A stretch of 64,000 bases of DNA from Termitomyces sp. T153 (GCA_018296165.2 JACKQL020000016.1:930001-994000); one strand, 5' to 3'; numbered from the stretch's first letter, positions 34,840 to 46,894 are shown. Numbers and translations are program-made. Notes: generated by a model not told the origin, from the sequence alone.

Positions 34840-35865
34840 TGTCAGGTTCTGCTGACTATGGGGGCTTAGCTACACTGGGTGAGTCCTTACTAGGCAGACG
34901 CAATGTCCTGCACTTATAACCTAGTGCTCTGACTTGCAAGAAGAAGGGGGAGTGATCTGAGCAAGTCCAGAGTGATCTGGGGAAGTCTAAGACCAAGTAT
35001 ATTAGACGTTGGCTTGGGTGGACATCAGGTACAAGTTTGTAGGCATGCAAATAGACTGCGGGGTATGTGGAGGCTTTGCAAGTGATGGGGGCAGAGCCAG
35101 AGTTGGACAGGGAGTCAATCAAGACTTGATGGGTTGCAGGGCTGAGCATGGAGTGAGGTCTGGAGTTGTCATAAGAATTTTGGAGTTTGTAGTGCATGTG
35201 CAGAGTTTGTACTAACATTGGAGAGGGGAAGAACTTAGAGAAACAAAGGAAATAGAGACAATTGAGACAAGACAGAGACAAGGTGAGATGAGACAGAGAA
35301 AAGAATAGATTTGAGACTAAAGATAGAAACAGAGACAGAAAGAAACATGAGACACAAGTAACCAGTTAATGCAGGTAATATCAAGACTAGAGTACAAGTA
35401 GTTACTCTACAACTTATATACTGACTACTGGATAGCTCCAGAGGACAGTGGATATGGCAGTGGGGCTTGATGGAGCTGTGCAGAGTCAATGGGTGTCAGG
35501 TACAATCAAGGGGCAGGCCACGGTGATATTCTGATGGGATCAGCTGGGGATGTGGGCTGCTCTGGGGTCATTGTGATGCTCTGGAGCAGGTCAGGTGAAC
35601 TAGGGCAGTGGGTCAGAGGTGTATGATGGGGCCAGGAACAATGGGGGAGGGTTCCAGTGGCTCAGGGGAAGTGTTGATGGCTGCAGAGAAGGCATCGGAG
35701 TTGGTCAGGGGGCCAATGGAGTTTGCTGCAGAAGCATTGGAGTTACCCAGTGTGGGCACAGGGGATGGGCAAGGGCTGGGGGAGTTTGATGGGGCATCAG
35801 GGGAGACTCCAGGGGAATGAGCAGGCTGGGAACAATGTTGGGGGTCTAGGGAGCAGGTCATGACA
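34840..35865 (-). repeat. 5' LTR of element I
   Basis: TGTCAGG to CATGACA on the plus strand, 1026 bp. On the minus strand a TATATAA box (5' end 35420) precedes the self-priming segment (35388-35376) by 32 nt, the same spacing as in element II. Confidence 0.87.
35376..35420 (-). promoter_or_regulatory. LTR core promoter and self-priming segment of element I
   Basis: TATATAA on the minus strand at 35420-35414 and the 13-nt segment AGTCTTGATATTA from 35388, complementary to the primer site at 34839-34827. Confidence 0.7.
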
Positions 35866-36020
35866 CCATTGGGGTTTGCCAGAGAAGCATCGGAGTTACC
35901 CAGGGTGGCTGCAGAGGGTGTTCAATGGTTTGGGGTTTTGACAAGGCATTGGGGGAGGGATTCCAGGGAAGCAAGTGGACTGGGGAACAATGTTGGGGGT
36001 CCAGGGAGTGGGTCATGACA
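35866..36020 (-). mobile_element. Solo LTR (LTR A), right segment
   Basis: It continues the LTR broken at 6625 (GGGGTTTGCCAGAGAAGCAT) and ends GGTCATGACA at 36020, followed by the ATCAC duplication. Confidence 0.85.
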
Positions 36021-36314
36021 ATCACAGCATATTGTTCCTTGAGTGGCCAGCTGGTACCCTTAACTCAGAGGAAGTTTCTGAGCCAAATCAACAAAATTCT
36101 GGGAGATCACCAATTACCTTGGGTGACTGGTCATTGCTTTTGTATTGGTGGGATGACTCACCTTCCGCTAGCTGGCATTTCTCCAGATATAGTCAGGATT
36201 CTGGGGCGTTGGCCCTCCGAATCATTTCTCAGATACTGGAGAACACTAGAACTTATAGCTCCCTTGTACATTGAGCTGCTAACTCAAATCATGAGGGATG
36301 CTGGACTTCTATGA
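36021..36314 (+). pseudogene. Tyrosine recombinase, C-terminal half (Ngaro-like)
   Basis: The frame resumes in phase with 5722. It reads FLSQINKIL, then TGHCFCIGGMTHLPLAGISPD, GRWPSESFLRYWRTLE and a stop at 36312-36314. The His-x-x-Arg box has Cys (TGT) at the Arg position, a one-step C-to-T change from CGT at CpG. The RYW tyrosine nucleophile and GRW are kept. Together with 5090-5722 this makes one recombinase gene split by 30.3 kb. Confidence 0.82.
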
Positions 36315-37018
36315 CTTCCCGCTCCTTGAGGGGCTATCGACTTGCGATGCATGGGCGCTCTCTGATCTGGGTGTCTACTCGTCAATTGCACTACCCTGAG
36401 CAGCGCTCAGCACGCTCTCACGCCCGTATCACATGTGTGTATTGACGTAGAATCAATAATACATTACATCTTCTCTTCTCTTCACCATCTTAGTAGGAGA
36501 AGCGACAGGACGAAACGGCCAAATCAGCTCTGGCTTCTTTTGCTTCCGTCGCTCTGACGTAAGCCCGATCTTGGAGCCTGACCGGAATAAATGCGATTAC
36601 TCATTGAGTTAATCTCAAGATTTAAGGTGGGAGGTGTATGACTTGTGAGGTAATGCATGTTTCCCTCCGTAATAGTGCGACGGAAAACGCATATTCATTC
36701 TACTGTGAACACTTTCCATAAAGTGATTTGAAGTTGGTCGACACCACCACATTAAGCCTTTCAGACTTGTCAATTATGTCACAGTTCTTTGCTTGTCGGG
36801 CAATAGTTGCGTAGGAATCCTTCCGCCCAAATCCCAACTTCTCCTCCGGTCCTCCTTATTGCAGATTCGACTTATTGATGATGATACCATATTCTATTCT
36901 GCCTGTGGTATTGTGGTTCTCGACTTCTTTGTTGTCGACTGGTGGGAATAACATTGATACAAAGTACTCTTCAGTCACAAGTTTGAAAATTATCATCAAT
37001 GATCCGGTTTGTGGCTCT
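36315..37018. other. Ngaro 3' end and carboxypeptidase 3' flank
   Basis: CpG becomes frequent again right after the recombinase stop. Any terminal repeat of the Ngaro-like element would lie in 36315-36650, but I could not identify a repeat or a boundary. Plus-strand ORFs around 36875-37232 are shadows of carboxypeptidase exons and flank. Confidence 0.4.
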
Positions 37019-39176
37019 CTACACCGAATGCAAAGGCTCCTTGTTTATAACCTGCCTGAATATTTCAAGCGATGCCGCAGGCTGGAAGGCCGGCTTGAAC
37101 GGAATTGGGTCAGTGAAAACTTCTATCAAACTGGAATGTCTTGTCTTTGGCACTTACAACTTCGTGCCCAGCAGCATAGACTCTTCTAGAGTTATTGTCA
37201 TCATAACTGCGCTCGGGTGCTGGGGGCAATGAAGACTTACGCAAAAGAGAAATTATCGACGTTCTTGATTGCGGCAACCGATTCACCAGTAATTGTCATA
37301 TTGGTAAAGGGCGTGCTCTCCAAACGAGCCTTCCCGTGCCAGTCCATTGCTAAAACTGATGCGTATCCTCCCAGCCAATTACAACTGCAAGTATTTATTG
37401 CCTGAGCACGAAGATGGTCTGAGTGCCATCTTTACTCACTTAATATCAGCATCTCCCGCCTAACTATGCATCAATGTCCTTTTGTACAGCATACAGCTGA
37501 GGAAGCGTACCCAGATTAGGATTTTTAGGTCAGAGTTTGCTAGCGCGCCAAGTTGTGGTAACCAGGTCCGTGCATCCTAGCTTAGGTCTGTATTGGTTTG
37601 CTGGTGCAATCGTTTGTGACTCACATCGCCTGTCTTTGCGAAGAGCTCGATTGGCGGGTCAGGACATTCCTCATATGGCACCTCTGCACCGATAGCCGTC
37701 CTGATAGATTCCTGCGCCAAAAAAGACAGATAGAATTCCGGAGGGAATGGCGCAGGAGAGTTCTGTCGTAAATCATTTGGATCTCGATCACCAACGGCGG
37801 GAATGAATACATTTTCGACCTTCAAATTGAAACATTAACATGAGTTTAGTTTCAGACCAAGTGACATACGCAAAAATCGTCCGCAGTCATGCAGATTTGG
37901 TTTGACGCTGGCAAAAGTCCTGCCGCGTAGCAGGCCTCCTCCTGGTCTTTGCAACCGCCAAGCTCGTAGTAAGAATCGTGCAATTGCTCCAGAACTGAGG
38001 GTGGCTGAAGTGGTCCGTACCCAGGGGCATTCGTAGCAAAGTCGACATAGGCTTTGTTCTGGATTAAGGGATCGTACCAACCACTGTGAAATCCAGTAAG
38101 TTCGCAGGACAGATCAAACCATTCACTTGGCATACTGACTTGTTGATCATCAAAGCACTGACAACGACTGGTTCGCCGACAAGGAGGCCATCATGAATCA
38201 ATGTGTTCTGTTGGTCGAAGTAGGTCACAAAACTCGGCCCATAATGTCCTCCGTAGCTTTCGGTTGCAAAGATGAATCTTACAGACAAATGAAGAAATCA
38301 AGTGATCAGATACATTGAGTGACAGGGCGTACTCGCGGCTCTTATATGCCGAAAAGAGAGAACTCTCGAACAGGATTTGGAAAGCTTTCCAGACAAATGG
38401 CGCAGCAGATTGTGTACTGTCAACTGTATCGATGCCAAAGGAAAAGCCCGCGCCAATGGGTTGGTCAATATAAATCACTGTCATATCGGTGTCAATTGCC
38501 TAAGAAGTCTCCTGTTGTGTTAGGAAAGTACGTACTGTTGCTTATGTTGTTCCAGCTGCGATTGGAGTCCAATTATATGAAAGAGCAAGTGGAAGATCAT
38601 TAACCGTTACCTGTATGGGTTAAGAGTTGTCGTGTTCCCGTCGGCATTGACGTGGCACGGGCCATTTTCTAATACGAAATGACATTTCGATATTAAGGAC
38701 CGCTTAATAGTGTACTGAATTGGATTTCATTTACCTAGAAAGAGGCCAATCATGGAAGAACAGCCAGGACCACCATTTAACCTAACATCTCATTGACTTG
38801 AAACTGATCGCCTCAGATGGCCAAAAGAAAATTCCTACCAAAGAGTGAATGGAGCGGTCTGAGGAGACTCCCTGGCTTCGAAAAACCAGAACCACTTTGG
38901 TAGTTGTGAGGAAGAGTTGCATAATGATACAGCATCGCTGACCATAGACATGTTCGTGCCGACGTCCACATATCCTGAAATTTGGTGTACACCAGGAGTT
39001 ATCTCGCACACTCCTGAATCCTTAACATAGCGGATACTAAGGCCTTCATGAATAGTAGACTGGAAGTTTGAGACTGCAGGCTTATTGGCAGTGGGACTGG
39101 CAATGGCCAGGGAATGCAAGAGGAACTGTGAAAGTAGAAGCGCCGTAACGCAAAAGCAAGAGTGGACAGAGGACAT
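37019..39176 (-). CDS. Serine carboxypeptidase (S10), copy 2, complete
   Basis: Fourteen exons can be traced with GT/AG junctions: 39176-38943, 38894-38839, 38781-38735, 38668-38611, 38555-38536, 38477-38333, 38277-38140, 38083-37870, 37819-37625, 37576-37511, 37459-37440, 37384-37241, 37185-37158 and 37093-37019 (stop TAG). The product begins with a signal peptide. It shows WFWFFEAR, LNGGPGCSSMIG, ENGPC, YIDQPIGAGFS, the nucleophile motif ATESYGGHYG (exon 7), catalytic Asp in IWAGDAD (exons 10-11) and catalytic His in YAAGHEV (exon 13), so the triad is complete. A secreted or vacuolar peptidase is expected. Most introns are 45-60 nt. The neighbouring copy 1 lies 36 kb away in the same orientation. 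Confidence 0.92.
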
Positions 39177-42100
39177 GCACACCGATGGAAGTACTCCTGA
39201 TAGATGGATTGCATTATATCTGTCTCAAGAGCGCACAAAAGCATCTTTTCGAACACTTATCTCATCGATGAATGGAATCAGGGTACGTACATGCGGTGGA
39301 GGTGCCGTCTGTGATTCCTGAGCTATCTAGCGTGCCCAAAAACAGTATAAAATCGGCAATGAGTTGTGCCCTAGCACATGGTAGAAGAAGTTGCGATACT
39401 GTCATGTGTCGCGATGTGAGATCGGCTCGCAATGTTAAATTTGCATTTGGCAAATACACTTACCCTCCGGTGCTGAAAAAAAACCACAGATGAATAAAGT
39501 ATATATCATGAGTGCTCTAGGCTTATCTCATAGAAAATTGATGTTGTTGAAGTGTAGAAAATTCCAAAGTATAAAATGAAACCCACCTAAGAATATGAGT
39601 CTTATCTGATCATGTGCCTGAATGCTGGAAACTGATAAATGCAGTGGTGACAAAACAATCTAGAGACTATACTTTACCACAAACCAAGTTGCAATATGTG
39701 ACTGATTGTGACCAAGCTGACAAACTATACAATATTTTTCTGTGTTAAGTACTTATCAGTAAGATATGGATTGATTGATTGATTGATCCATTTTATTTCT
39801 TTCAAGTGCTATTTTTACGTGATTTCCTGGAGCTCTAGTGTCCTAGCACCTGCAGTACGTAAGGGGGTGGTAATTACGCACACTTCTGATAGGTACTCCG
39901 GCCCGATGCTTTTTCAGGCATGTCGTTACGCCTCATAGCCATTTGTACAACCTAGGTCCAGACCATTGGGTAATGGTATTCCAGTTGTTCATAGACCAAA
40001 GCACTATTCTGTTCTTAGCCTGAAGACCAAATCCATTGATAAAAGCCCCCTCAATAACTACTTTTAGCTCGGCAACATTTGCAATGTACTCACCAGTTAT
40101 AAGGTTTATCCTCTCGCAGAGGTGAACTTCCATGCTTGGCTGGGGTTATGTGTAAGTAAAAGCTCCTGTGGTTCTAACAGACAATGGTTCTAGAAAACAA
40201 GTTCTGAAGCATCCAGTCTTATTCTTAGTAATGTAGATCCTCCCATAACACCTGCTCATGAGGCCATTGATCAGGCACCTGCTACAATACCACCCATTAT
40301 TTTGGTACTATAGATAAAATGTCACTTTGGTAAGCATAGGGATACTCAAGGACCACATGTTTCAATGGGCTGTTCCATTGGACAGCATTCCCAAGACCTG
40401 TTTGGTTTACTTTATCCAGGTATTTGTTATGTTGTAACAAATTTCTATGGTTCATTTGGGTAGGAACTTGTAGTGAGCCAAGTGATCTCAAATGGAGCAA
40501 CTTTCGTTGTTCAGCAATATTTGGCAATACTGCCCAGCATATTGGGCCAGGCAATCAAATGTCCATTGTCGCATATCATACTGGATTTTAAAACATTTGA
40601 AGGTATTTAAAACATGAATTTTATCAAGGTGTGAACACTGATGTATATGTATTCATTTTTAGAAGCATATTGAGCTGAACCATGTTTAGAGAATTGATTA
40701 AGTTGCATTTGTGTTACTAACATGAACTCAATGTCTTCCATGGTGCTATTGACTGTATGCGTAACAATGTTCATATAGGCATTCTCTATCTTTTTGAGTT
40801 CATTCAACTATGTTCCAGATGAGGTGGACCATATATGCCTCATAAGAGATACAACTGAGTCATTATGCACAACCATTTGCATGCTATGGAATGCCTGATG
40901 GATTTTGTTTTATATGACTGTTTTCAGACACTTGGTGGCCACATTGAAGCATGCAGAAGGATCACCTTCTTCACTATCTTTCTTCCCTTGTTGTTAGGAT
41001 CAGATGATGGGGTGGATTCACCTCTGGCAGACACAAACACATCATCTCAGTTATCTTTACATTTATTAGCCTTTTTTTGTTGAAGACCTTCCATGATATC
41101 TAACTCATATTATCTTCAAATGGATTGTTAATAAACCATTACAGGGCCTCATGCAGGGTAGTGGGATTGTAATAATTTGATCAAAGAATTCTAAATGCTG
41201 ATATTAATTCATTCCTCTTTCTAGTTTTTTCATGTAGTTGGGGAGTAACCCCAAGGATCATTGGTTAGTGATTTCATTAAGCATTTGAAGCTCTCTAAAC
41301 TCTTGTCAAATTACACTTGATGCCTCTCCAGTTATTATATTTCTATTTAAAGTGTGAAGATAAGAGTAATAACTGCAGACATGCTGTGAGATAAAGCAGC
41401 ATGATATGACTGATATGATATGATCTGCATCTACTGACTTTTACAGATTACAGGATTTATAGGTCTTGTCTCTCCTTGTGAAACTTTACTATTCAACATT
41501 TTAAAAAGAAATTAAAACACTATGAATACAATAGTAGCATATGTCCATGCCAAAAAAAAATAAGGTAACCTATTTCAAGCAAAAAATAGACAACAAAGGA
41601 AATGAAAAGTAAGTGTTCATAATGATTGTGAGATACCAGAGAGTAACTCACATGGTGGGCATAAATTATTAGATTTGAAACTATGAACCACAAACTTTCT
41701 ATGTTGGTGATGTGGTGGTAGCTGAAGTACCATTTGCTGTTGTTCAAAATATTCATGGTGCTAAGCTAAGGTCCCTCTTCTTGTGGCCAAATCATTCAGA
41801 CTGGTAAGTGGATGATGTAATAACCAAAAAGAAATGGAACATTAACAAGACAGTGAAAGTGACACTACAAGAAAGCAAAGCCAATCTTTCATACTGAAAA
41901 GGAAGGTAAGAAGCACTGAAGACTAAAGCAAAAAAGAAACATGATTGGAATGAGATGTCTTGGACAATTATGTAAACAATGGGATTTCCTATCAACTAAT
42001 GCATTAAATGTATACTTATACAAATATATACAATTTTTCAGCCATGATGAAAAAATAACTATGCAAATTATTGCAAGCACAAATGTTGAAAATCATAATG

Positions 42101-42453
42101 TTTAGGTTATGTAGTATGCAGCTAGAAAGAAGTATGCAAGCCAGGCAACACAATTACCAATGGAAGACATAGATAGGTTTTGATGGCTAACAATGTTGAT
42201 TCAGATTGAATATCAATGTGGTCATAAGAGATGTCATGCAGCACAAATGTGGGCTGGAGTATTGTTCTCTTGTTGTTGTCCTGACCCTCTCTTGTTGTTA
42301 TTCAAACCTTCTCTGAGAGCTAATTCAATCAGATAAAAAGTGATATTTGATGCTATACATATATGCATCATAATATACCCTGCAGCTTGCACAACACAAC
42401 ATCCTGTGTTTTGGTGATTATTATGTTCACACTGGTTTGTAAGGGGATGACTC
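39177..42453. other. Promoter flank, then AT-rich unannotated region
   Basis: 39177 to about 39625 is homologous to the upstream flank of copy 1. Beyond it the sequence is AT-rich, CpG-poor and stop-ridden in all frames. Short ORFs on the minus strand (39933-40133, 40297-40554) read like decayed coding sequence but I do not recognise them. Confidence 0.4.
39768..39787. repeat. (GATT)n microsatellite
   Basis: Four to five ATTG units in a row (GGATTGATTGATTGATTGAT). Confidence 0.85.
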
Positions 42454-42926
42454 TGTTAGGTAACTCTGATGGGTAACTCCAACTCTATCTGGCCTTAGTC
42501 ATAGGTGTGGCATCATTTCTAGTGCATCCAATTGACAAGCCACCAAGCCCTTGTGCCTTCTTGTCAGCATTAGTCAGCCCTTTGTAGTCATTTGACACTA
42601 TTTCTCTTTTTGACATATTGTTAGTAATTACTATCTAGCATACCCAGGCTGCTTACCACCTATAGCATTAGTCATACCATAGCTATGGATGTGGTATATA
42701 AGCCAATCAGCAGGATAGAATATCCTCTGACCAAACAATAGCAGTGTTCTCCTGGCCTACACATTGAACTGACTGTAAGAACCCCAGCATCGCTATCTGT
42801 GCTCTGCTTGCTATGCTTGCCCCTTGCCTGACTATTAGCTGCCTCTGTGCTCCTTTGACTCCTGCTTGTTGTCTGTGTTAGCTCACTCCTGCTGGGTATA
42901 CCTGCAGAGTGTTTGTTCCCCTTACA
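42454..42926 (+). mobile_element. Copia-like LTR (single copy)
   Basis: It starts TGTTAGG and ends CCTTACA (near-perfect inverted ends), about 473 bp, with TATATAAG near 42695. It is followed at once by TGGTTCTTGAAC, a TGG-starting candidate tRNA primer site. No second LTR was seen. The downstream frame 42978-43265 may be a degraded gag start. Confidence 0.5.
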
Positions 42927-45815
42927 TGGTTCTTGAACACATCAGTCATGTATTTATTCTTCATAGATATTTAGAGCATGATATATACATACAGGTCTCT
43001 AGATAGATCAACTCCATCTCCATCAATTATGGCTATGTTTGTTTGGATAATTCTATTTGTGAACCTCTTAGAAGTTATGAACCCCATCCATATCTTACTA
43101 ACAAGCATGGTGGCTCAGCCAGCACCATTGCATCTGGTAGTGGGTCACATGATCTGCAAGTACAAGGTTGGAATTTTGACTCTGGCTGAGTGTGCCTTTG
43201 TGGAAAACAATTTAGGCACCATGTGGGTTATTTGCTGCTGGGCAGCCACCACTTGCACACGTTGACTAGGGAGGCTTTGTTGCACAAGCCATAATGAGCA
43301 ACCAATCAGCACATGATTCAAGGAGGCAATGTCACCACTATGCTTGTGTCCAATGAGGAAATGGTTGGGATTCCCCAGTGTGAAGTTACTGGAAGAAGGG
43401 TCTGGACCAAGTGCTGAAAAGTACCATCAATTATTAATCAAGCCATGGTATGGGTAGGCAGAAAGATAGGATCAAAAGTTGGGTTTGGTTGCCAAAGTAC
43501 CAAGCAACCTTGCAATTGAGTATGGCATCAGTATTGAGCTGAGGGCATGGTGAAGGGGACCATGGCAGGATGTCTCAACACATATGAATCCCACAACTCC
43601 AACTGCATTCATCCGTGCTGACCTAATTTGTAACCCTTAATTGGGAAATCTGACTCCAAAATAACTGTCTGGGCATGGAGAACAGCTTACATTAGGAGAG
43701 CTGTTGCTAGGGGTATGGCATGGGAGCTTAGAGCTGAGCAATTTGCCTCACAACTCCAGCTAGCATTGCCAAGAATAAAATGAGTAGGGAAGGAACGTAA
43801 ACAGCAGATGGGAAAAGGACTTAATGTGTGGAAAGTAGTATGAACTCCAATGGGATCAAATTGTAGTGGGGCCAACCTACCTCAATGGCTGGTTTGATGA
43901 TGCCAGCACAGATTTTGGTTCTGATGTCAATGTGGATGCAGATACAGATGCTTAAACTGCTGTTGTTGGTGCTAAGGCTACATCATTTCAGGATTGTCTC
44001 TGGTGTGTCTGTTGGCAAAGAATTCTGTCCTTTAAAGCAAAGGTAATAGCCCTTGAGGTGGGGTGTGCATGAAGGAAGCAGCTCAGAGAGAGAATTCAAT
44101 GACAAAGGCTATGTACAAGTTGCCACCTCAGCTTTGGTGGAGTCAGTAACAAGTCACCATGCCTACTTATATCTATCACCTAGTAGTAGATATTGCATTG
44201 TAAGAAACAATTTGAATATGGTAACTTGTCACCTGCAAGCTGTATGAACAGCACTTCGAGTAATTCTCTATGAGGTCCATATATATGATCCCATTGACTC
44301 AAGCTCTGATCACTAACACTCAATGAGCTAATCTGATTGGGAGCAGTTCATCAGTCCATTGTTTTTATACAACCATCTATCCATCTTCATTCATCATTGT
44401 TTTATATGAGGCTATGAGCATTGTATCTATCTAACTACCTTATTGCAGTTCCCCATGATGCTGATCACTTCTGATCCTTTGGAATTTGTTACTAGAACTA
44501 GTACTTGCTGACTGAAGTTAAGGATTCATTTGAGGACACTGGAAATGAAAAGTCAGACTTCAACACACCATGTTACTTCTTCCATCTACTTTGCCTCCAT
44601 ATTGAGCATTGACCTTTGTCCCCTTAATAGTAAGTGTTAGACCATTGGAGCTTATCCTGTCATAATCAAGCTGAGTTACTTATGACTCAGCAGTGTCAGA
44701 GAACCTGTACATGCATGTACCATCATTACCATCCTCAGAGATCTTTCAGAGGATGGGAAACCCACCCGTAAAGGTAATATTTCCTTCAGGAGGGGTAGAT
44801 GAGCTCATGGACACCCCAAGACACTGGTGGAAGGTGATGTTCACAATTTGGTAGTCCTTGCCATCCTGGATAATTCCCCACTTGATGACAAAATGGATAA
44901 TCTTCAGACTTTGAGCCAGGAGAAGGTTGGAGAAGAATACCTTTTGTCTGTTTGAATTTGCATTGTTACCAAGAATGATTGATGTTTGAGCTGTGTCACC
45001 AACTAATTCCTCATTGGATATTGCAACTGTAGACTCACGTTTCAGCTCCCTGTCAGAGTTGATAACTCCCAACGCTTAGTCATTGCCGCATCAAAATTGA
45101 AAGACCTGCATTGGAATTTAGGTAACAAGAAAAGAATGAGTATGGAAAGAAGTAGAGACAAAGAGAATGACTTGCAAGGATCAGCTTAAATACATTAGGG
45201 CATTTGTCTATGTTGTACTATGATTGTGTAAGTCCATGGTTTTCTGAGCAGAATTTGATTTGTTGTGATGCATGAAGGGGATTTCTAGGATCGAGCCAGA
45301 GCCAGAGCGCCAAGTGTAGGGCCAAGATCTCACTATCAGCATGTTTTCTCTGAAAGCCTGGCCCATTTGGGTGCCTTACAAGTGGTTTGTACCTGATACA
45401 TGGCCAGAATCCTAAGCCCAGAACTGAAGATGAATACACTGTCAAGTATTGTAACATGAACCACTGCTGGATTTTTAATAATAATTGCAGCTATAGCATT
45501 GGAATAATAGAGATAGCAGTCAACTGCCTTATGCCAACACATAACGGAAAGAACTAGAGGAGGCTGGAGGTCAATGTTGCCATGACTGGAAGAGGGTTGT
45601 GGACGATTTGCCAACCACGTCAATACGGTTTTTCGGCTTACTAAGGGTTCTAGAAACTTCGATACAGCTCTTGGCCATCTTTCGAAGGGCTGGATGATAG
45701 TTCATCTGTGGAGGGATCGCTTCAGCCACATGCAACCTCCTTTTTTCCAGTTTGCGCGACAATGATTTCTAGCTTACGGTATTTTATCGCTATTTCGTTC
45801 CTCAAAGACGTTCTC
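42927..45815. other. Decayed repeat-like sequence
   Basis: AT-rich and CpG-poor. The minus-strand frame 44746-45072 (108 residues) and frames around 45218-45762 look like fragments of former coding sequence but match nothing I recognise. Probably internal parts of old retroelements, an inference from the LTR at 42454. Confidence 0.35.
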
Positions 45816-45820
45816 AAGGG

Positions 45821-46894
45821 TCAAAAACCGAAATCTATAAAGTTAGAGCGAAAACTCTCGCCTTGACATGTACACAAGGCATATCTTATCAATTGTAATT
45901 TCCACGAGATAGCGCTCGTGTAGTCCAAATGTGTAGGTAGACGACGCAGCTCAACTTTAGGACGACCTCTGACACCAAAAGACCTTTCTACAGCACTGGG
46001 ACTCATTGTATCAACGGAGTACTTCAGGACATCCAGCCACCCTGTCTGCAATTCCTTGCTCTCGTTTTTGGAAATCTTGTGCCATTTTTCTATACCAAGG
46101 TCATTCCATTGGAAGAGACGCAGCCTACGAGATTCTCCTTCGGAATTTTGCAATTTGGTAACAAAACGGAGGCGGGTAAAATCGTCGGGATCAATGACCG
46201 TTGTTCTAAGATCTAGATGACTCTTCAAAATTTCGTCGAAGAGTACAATCGCTCCATCGACGATCTAGTGAGAAGTGGTTAATTAGGATAGACCCTATAA
46301 ACTCAACACTCGACCGTATATTCTTGGGCAGGATCATCTTGGAGATGGTGTGGCTCAATAATCAACTTCATGCTTGAATAATGATCAAGTCCAAGTGAGC
46401 TATGGAGCGATCAATGACCGGATCAAAACTTACCAATGTGTTACGACTCTGTTTCGTGGGTGATTAGGCAGATCGAGAGCTACCGCTGTCCAGAGTTGCA
46501 AACTATGTCGCCAAAGCTGGATCCACTGAGAGAGTGATTTGTCGACTTCCAGGTCTCACCAAGCGTCGCTGTATTTCTCTGGATAATTCGCCTTTGAAAG
46601 TACCTTCGTAGGATCATTTGGATCGACAAGCGAAGGGTGAGTTTTGCAACCATGTTTATGACTGGCTTTCCATGAAAATGTTTGGCACTCCTTCGACTGC
46701 GGACAAAGTTAGAGCCTTAAGATTAAGGTTCATGTTTCAATGACTGACACAGTATGTCACCAAACTTCAAAATGACAATGAGCCGATAAAACATAATATT
46801 GCGAGGCGGCTCTGACTCACCGACATCGAGCACAACGCTTCATCTTATCTTTCGGAAAATCGTTGTTGCAATAGTAACAGGTTAATGTCGCCAT
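45821..46894 (-). CDS. MYND zinc-finger protein
   Basis: ATG at 46892-46894. Exon 1 (46894-46821) encodes CYYCNNDFP..KRCARCR. A 16-nt microexon (46764-46749) supplies LVTYC. Exon 3 from 46696 continues SKECQTFSWKASHKHGC. Together these give the complete C6HC MYND pattern, a zinc fold used for protein-protein contacts. A large C-terminal exon (about 46260-45821) encodes a charged domain with no motif I know. A TGA at 46556-46558 interrupts exon 3 after SDAW, with coding clearly continuing behind it. So the gene is either a recent pseudogene or has an unusual 36-nt intron there. A decayed second copy of its start is at 57250-57316. Confidence 0.65.

Larger units (their letters stand above)
6626..35865 (-). 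mobile_element. Ty3-type element I (self-primed), with nested insertions
   Basis: The LTRs are 6626-7676 (3') and 34840-35865 (5'). Target bases are CCATC (6621-6625) and CCATT (35866-35870), a 5-bp duplication with one C/T difference. Minus-strand order is 5' LTR, self-complementary primer site, gag (from 34807), protease, RT, RNase H, integrase (to about 28465), then, after the element II insertion, the 3' region with an antisense ORF, a polypurine tract and the 3' LTR. The coding parts are almost devoid of CpG and contain many stops, so this is an old dead copy. Confidence 0.85.

Noticed and set aside
36875..37232. Plus-strand ORFs with a signal-peptide-like start
   Set aside because: They overlap carboxypeptidase exons 12-14 and flank on the opposite strand, whose exon structure is far better supported.
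44746..45072. 108-residue minus-strand ORF
   Set aside because: No motif, AT-rich and CpG-poor surroundings and no splice signals; kept only as a possible decayed fragment.
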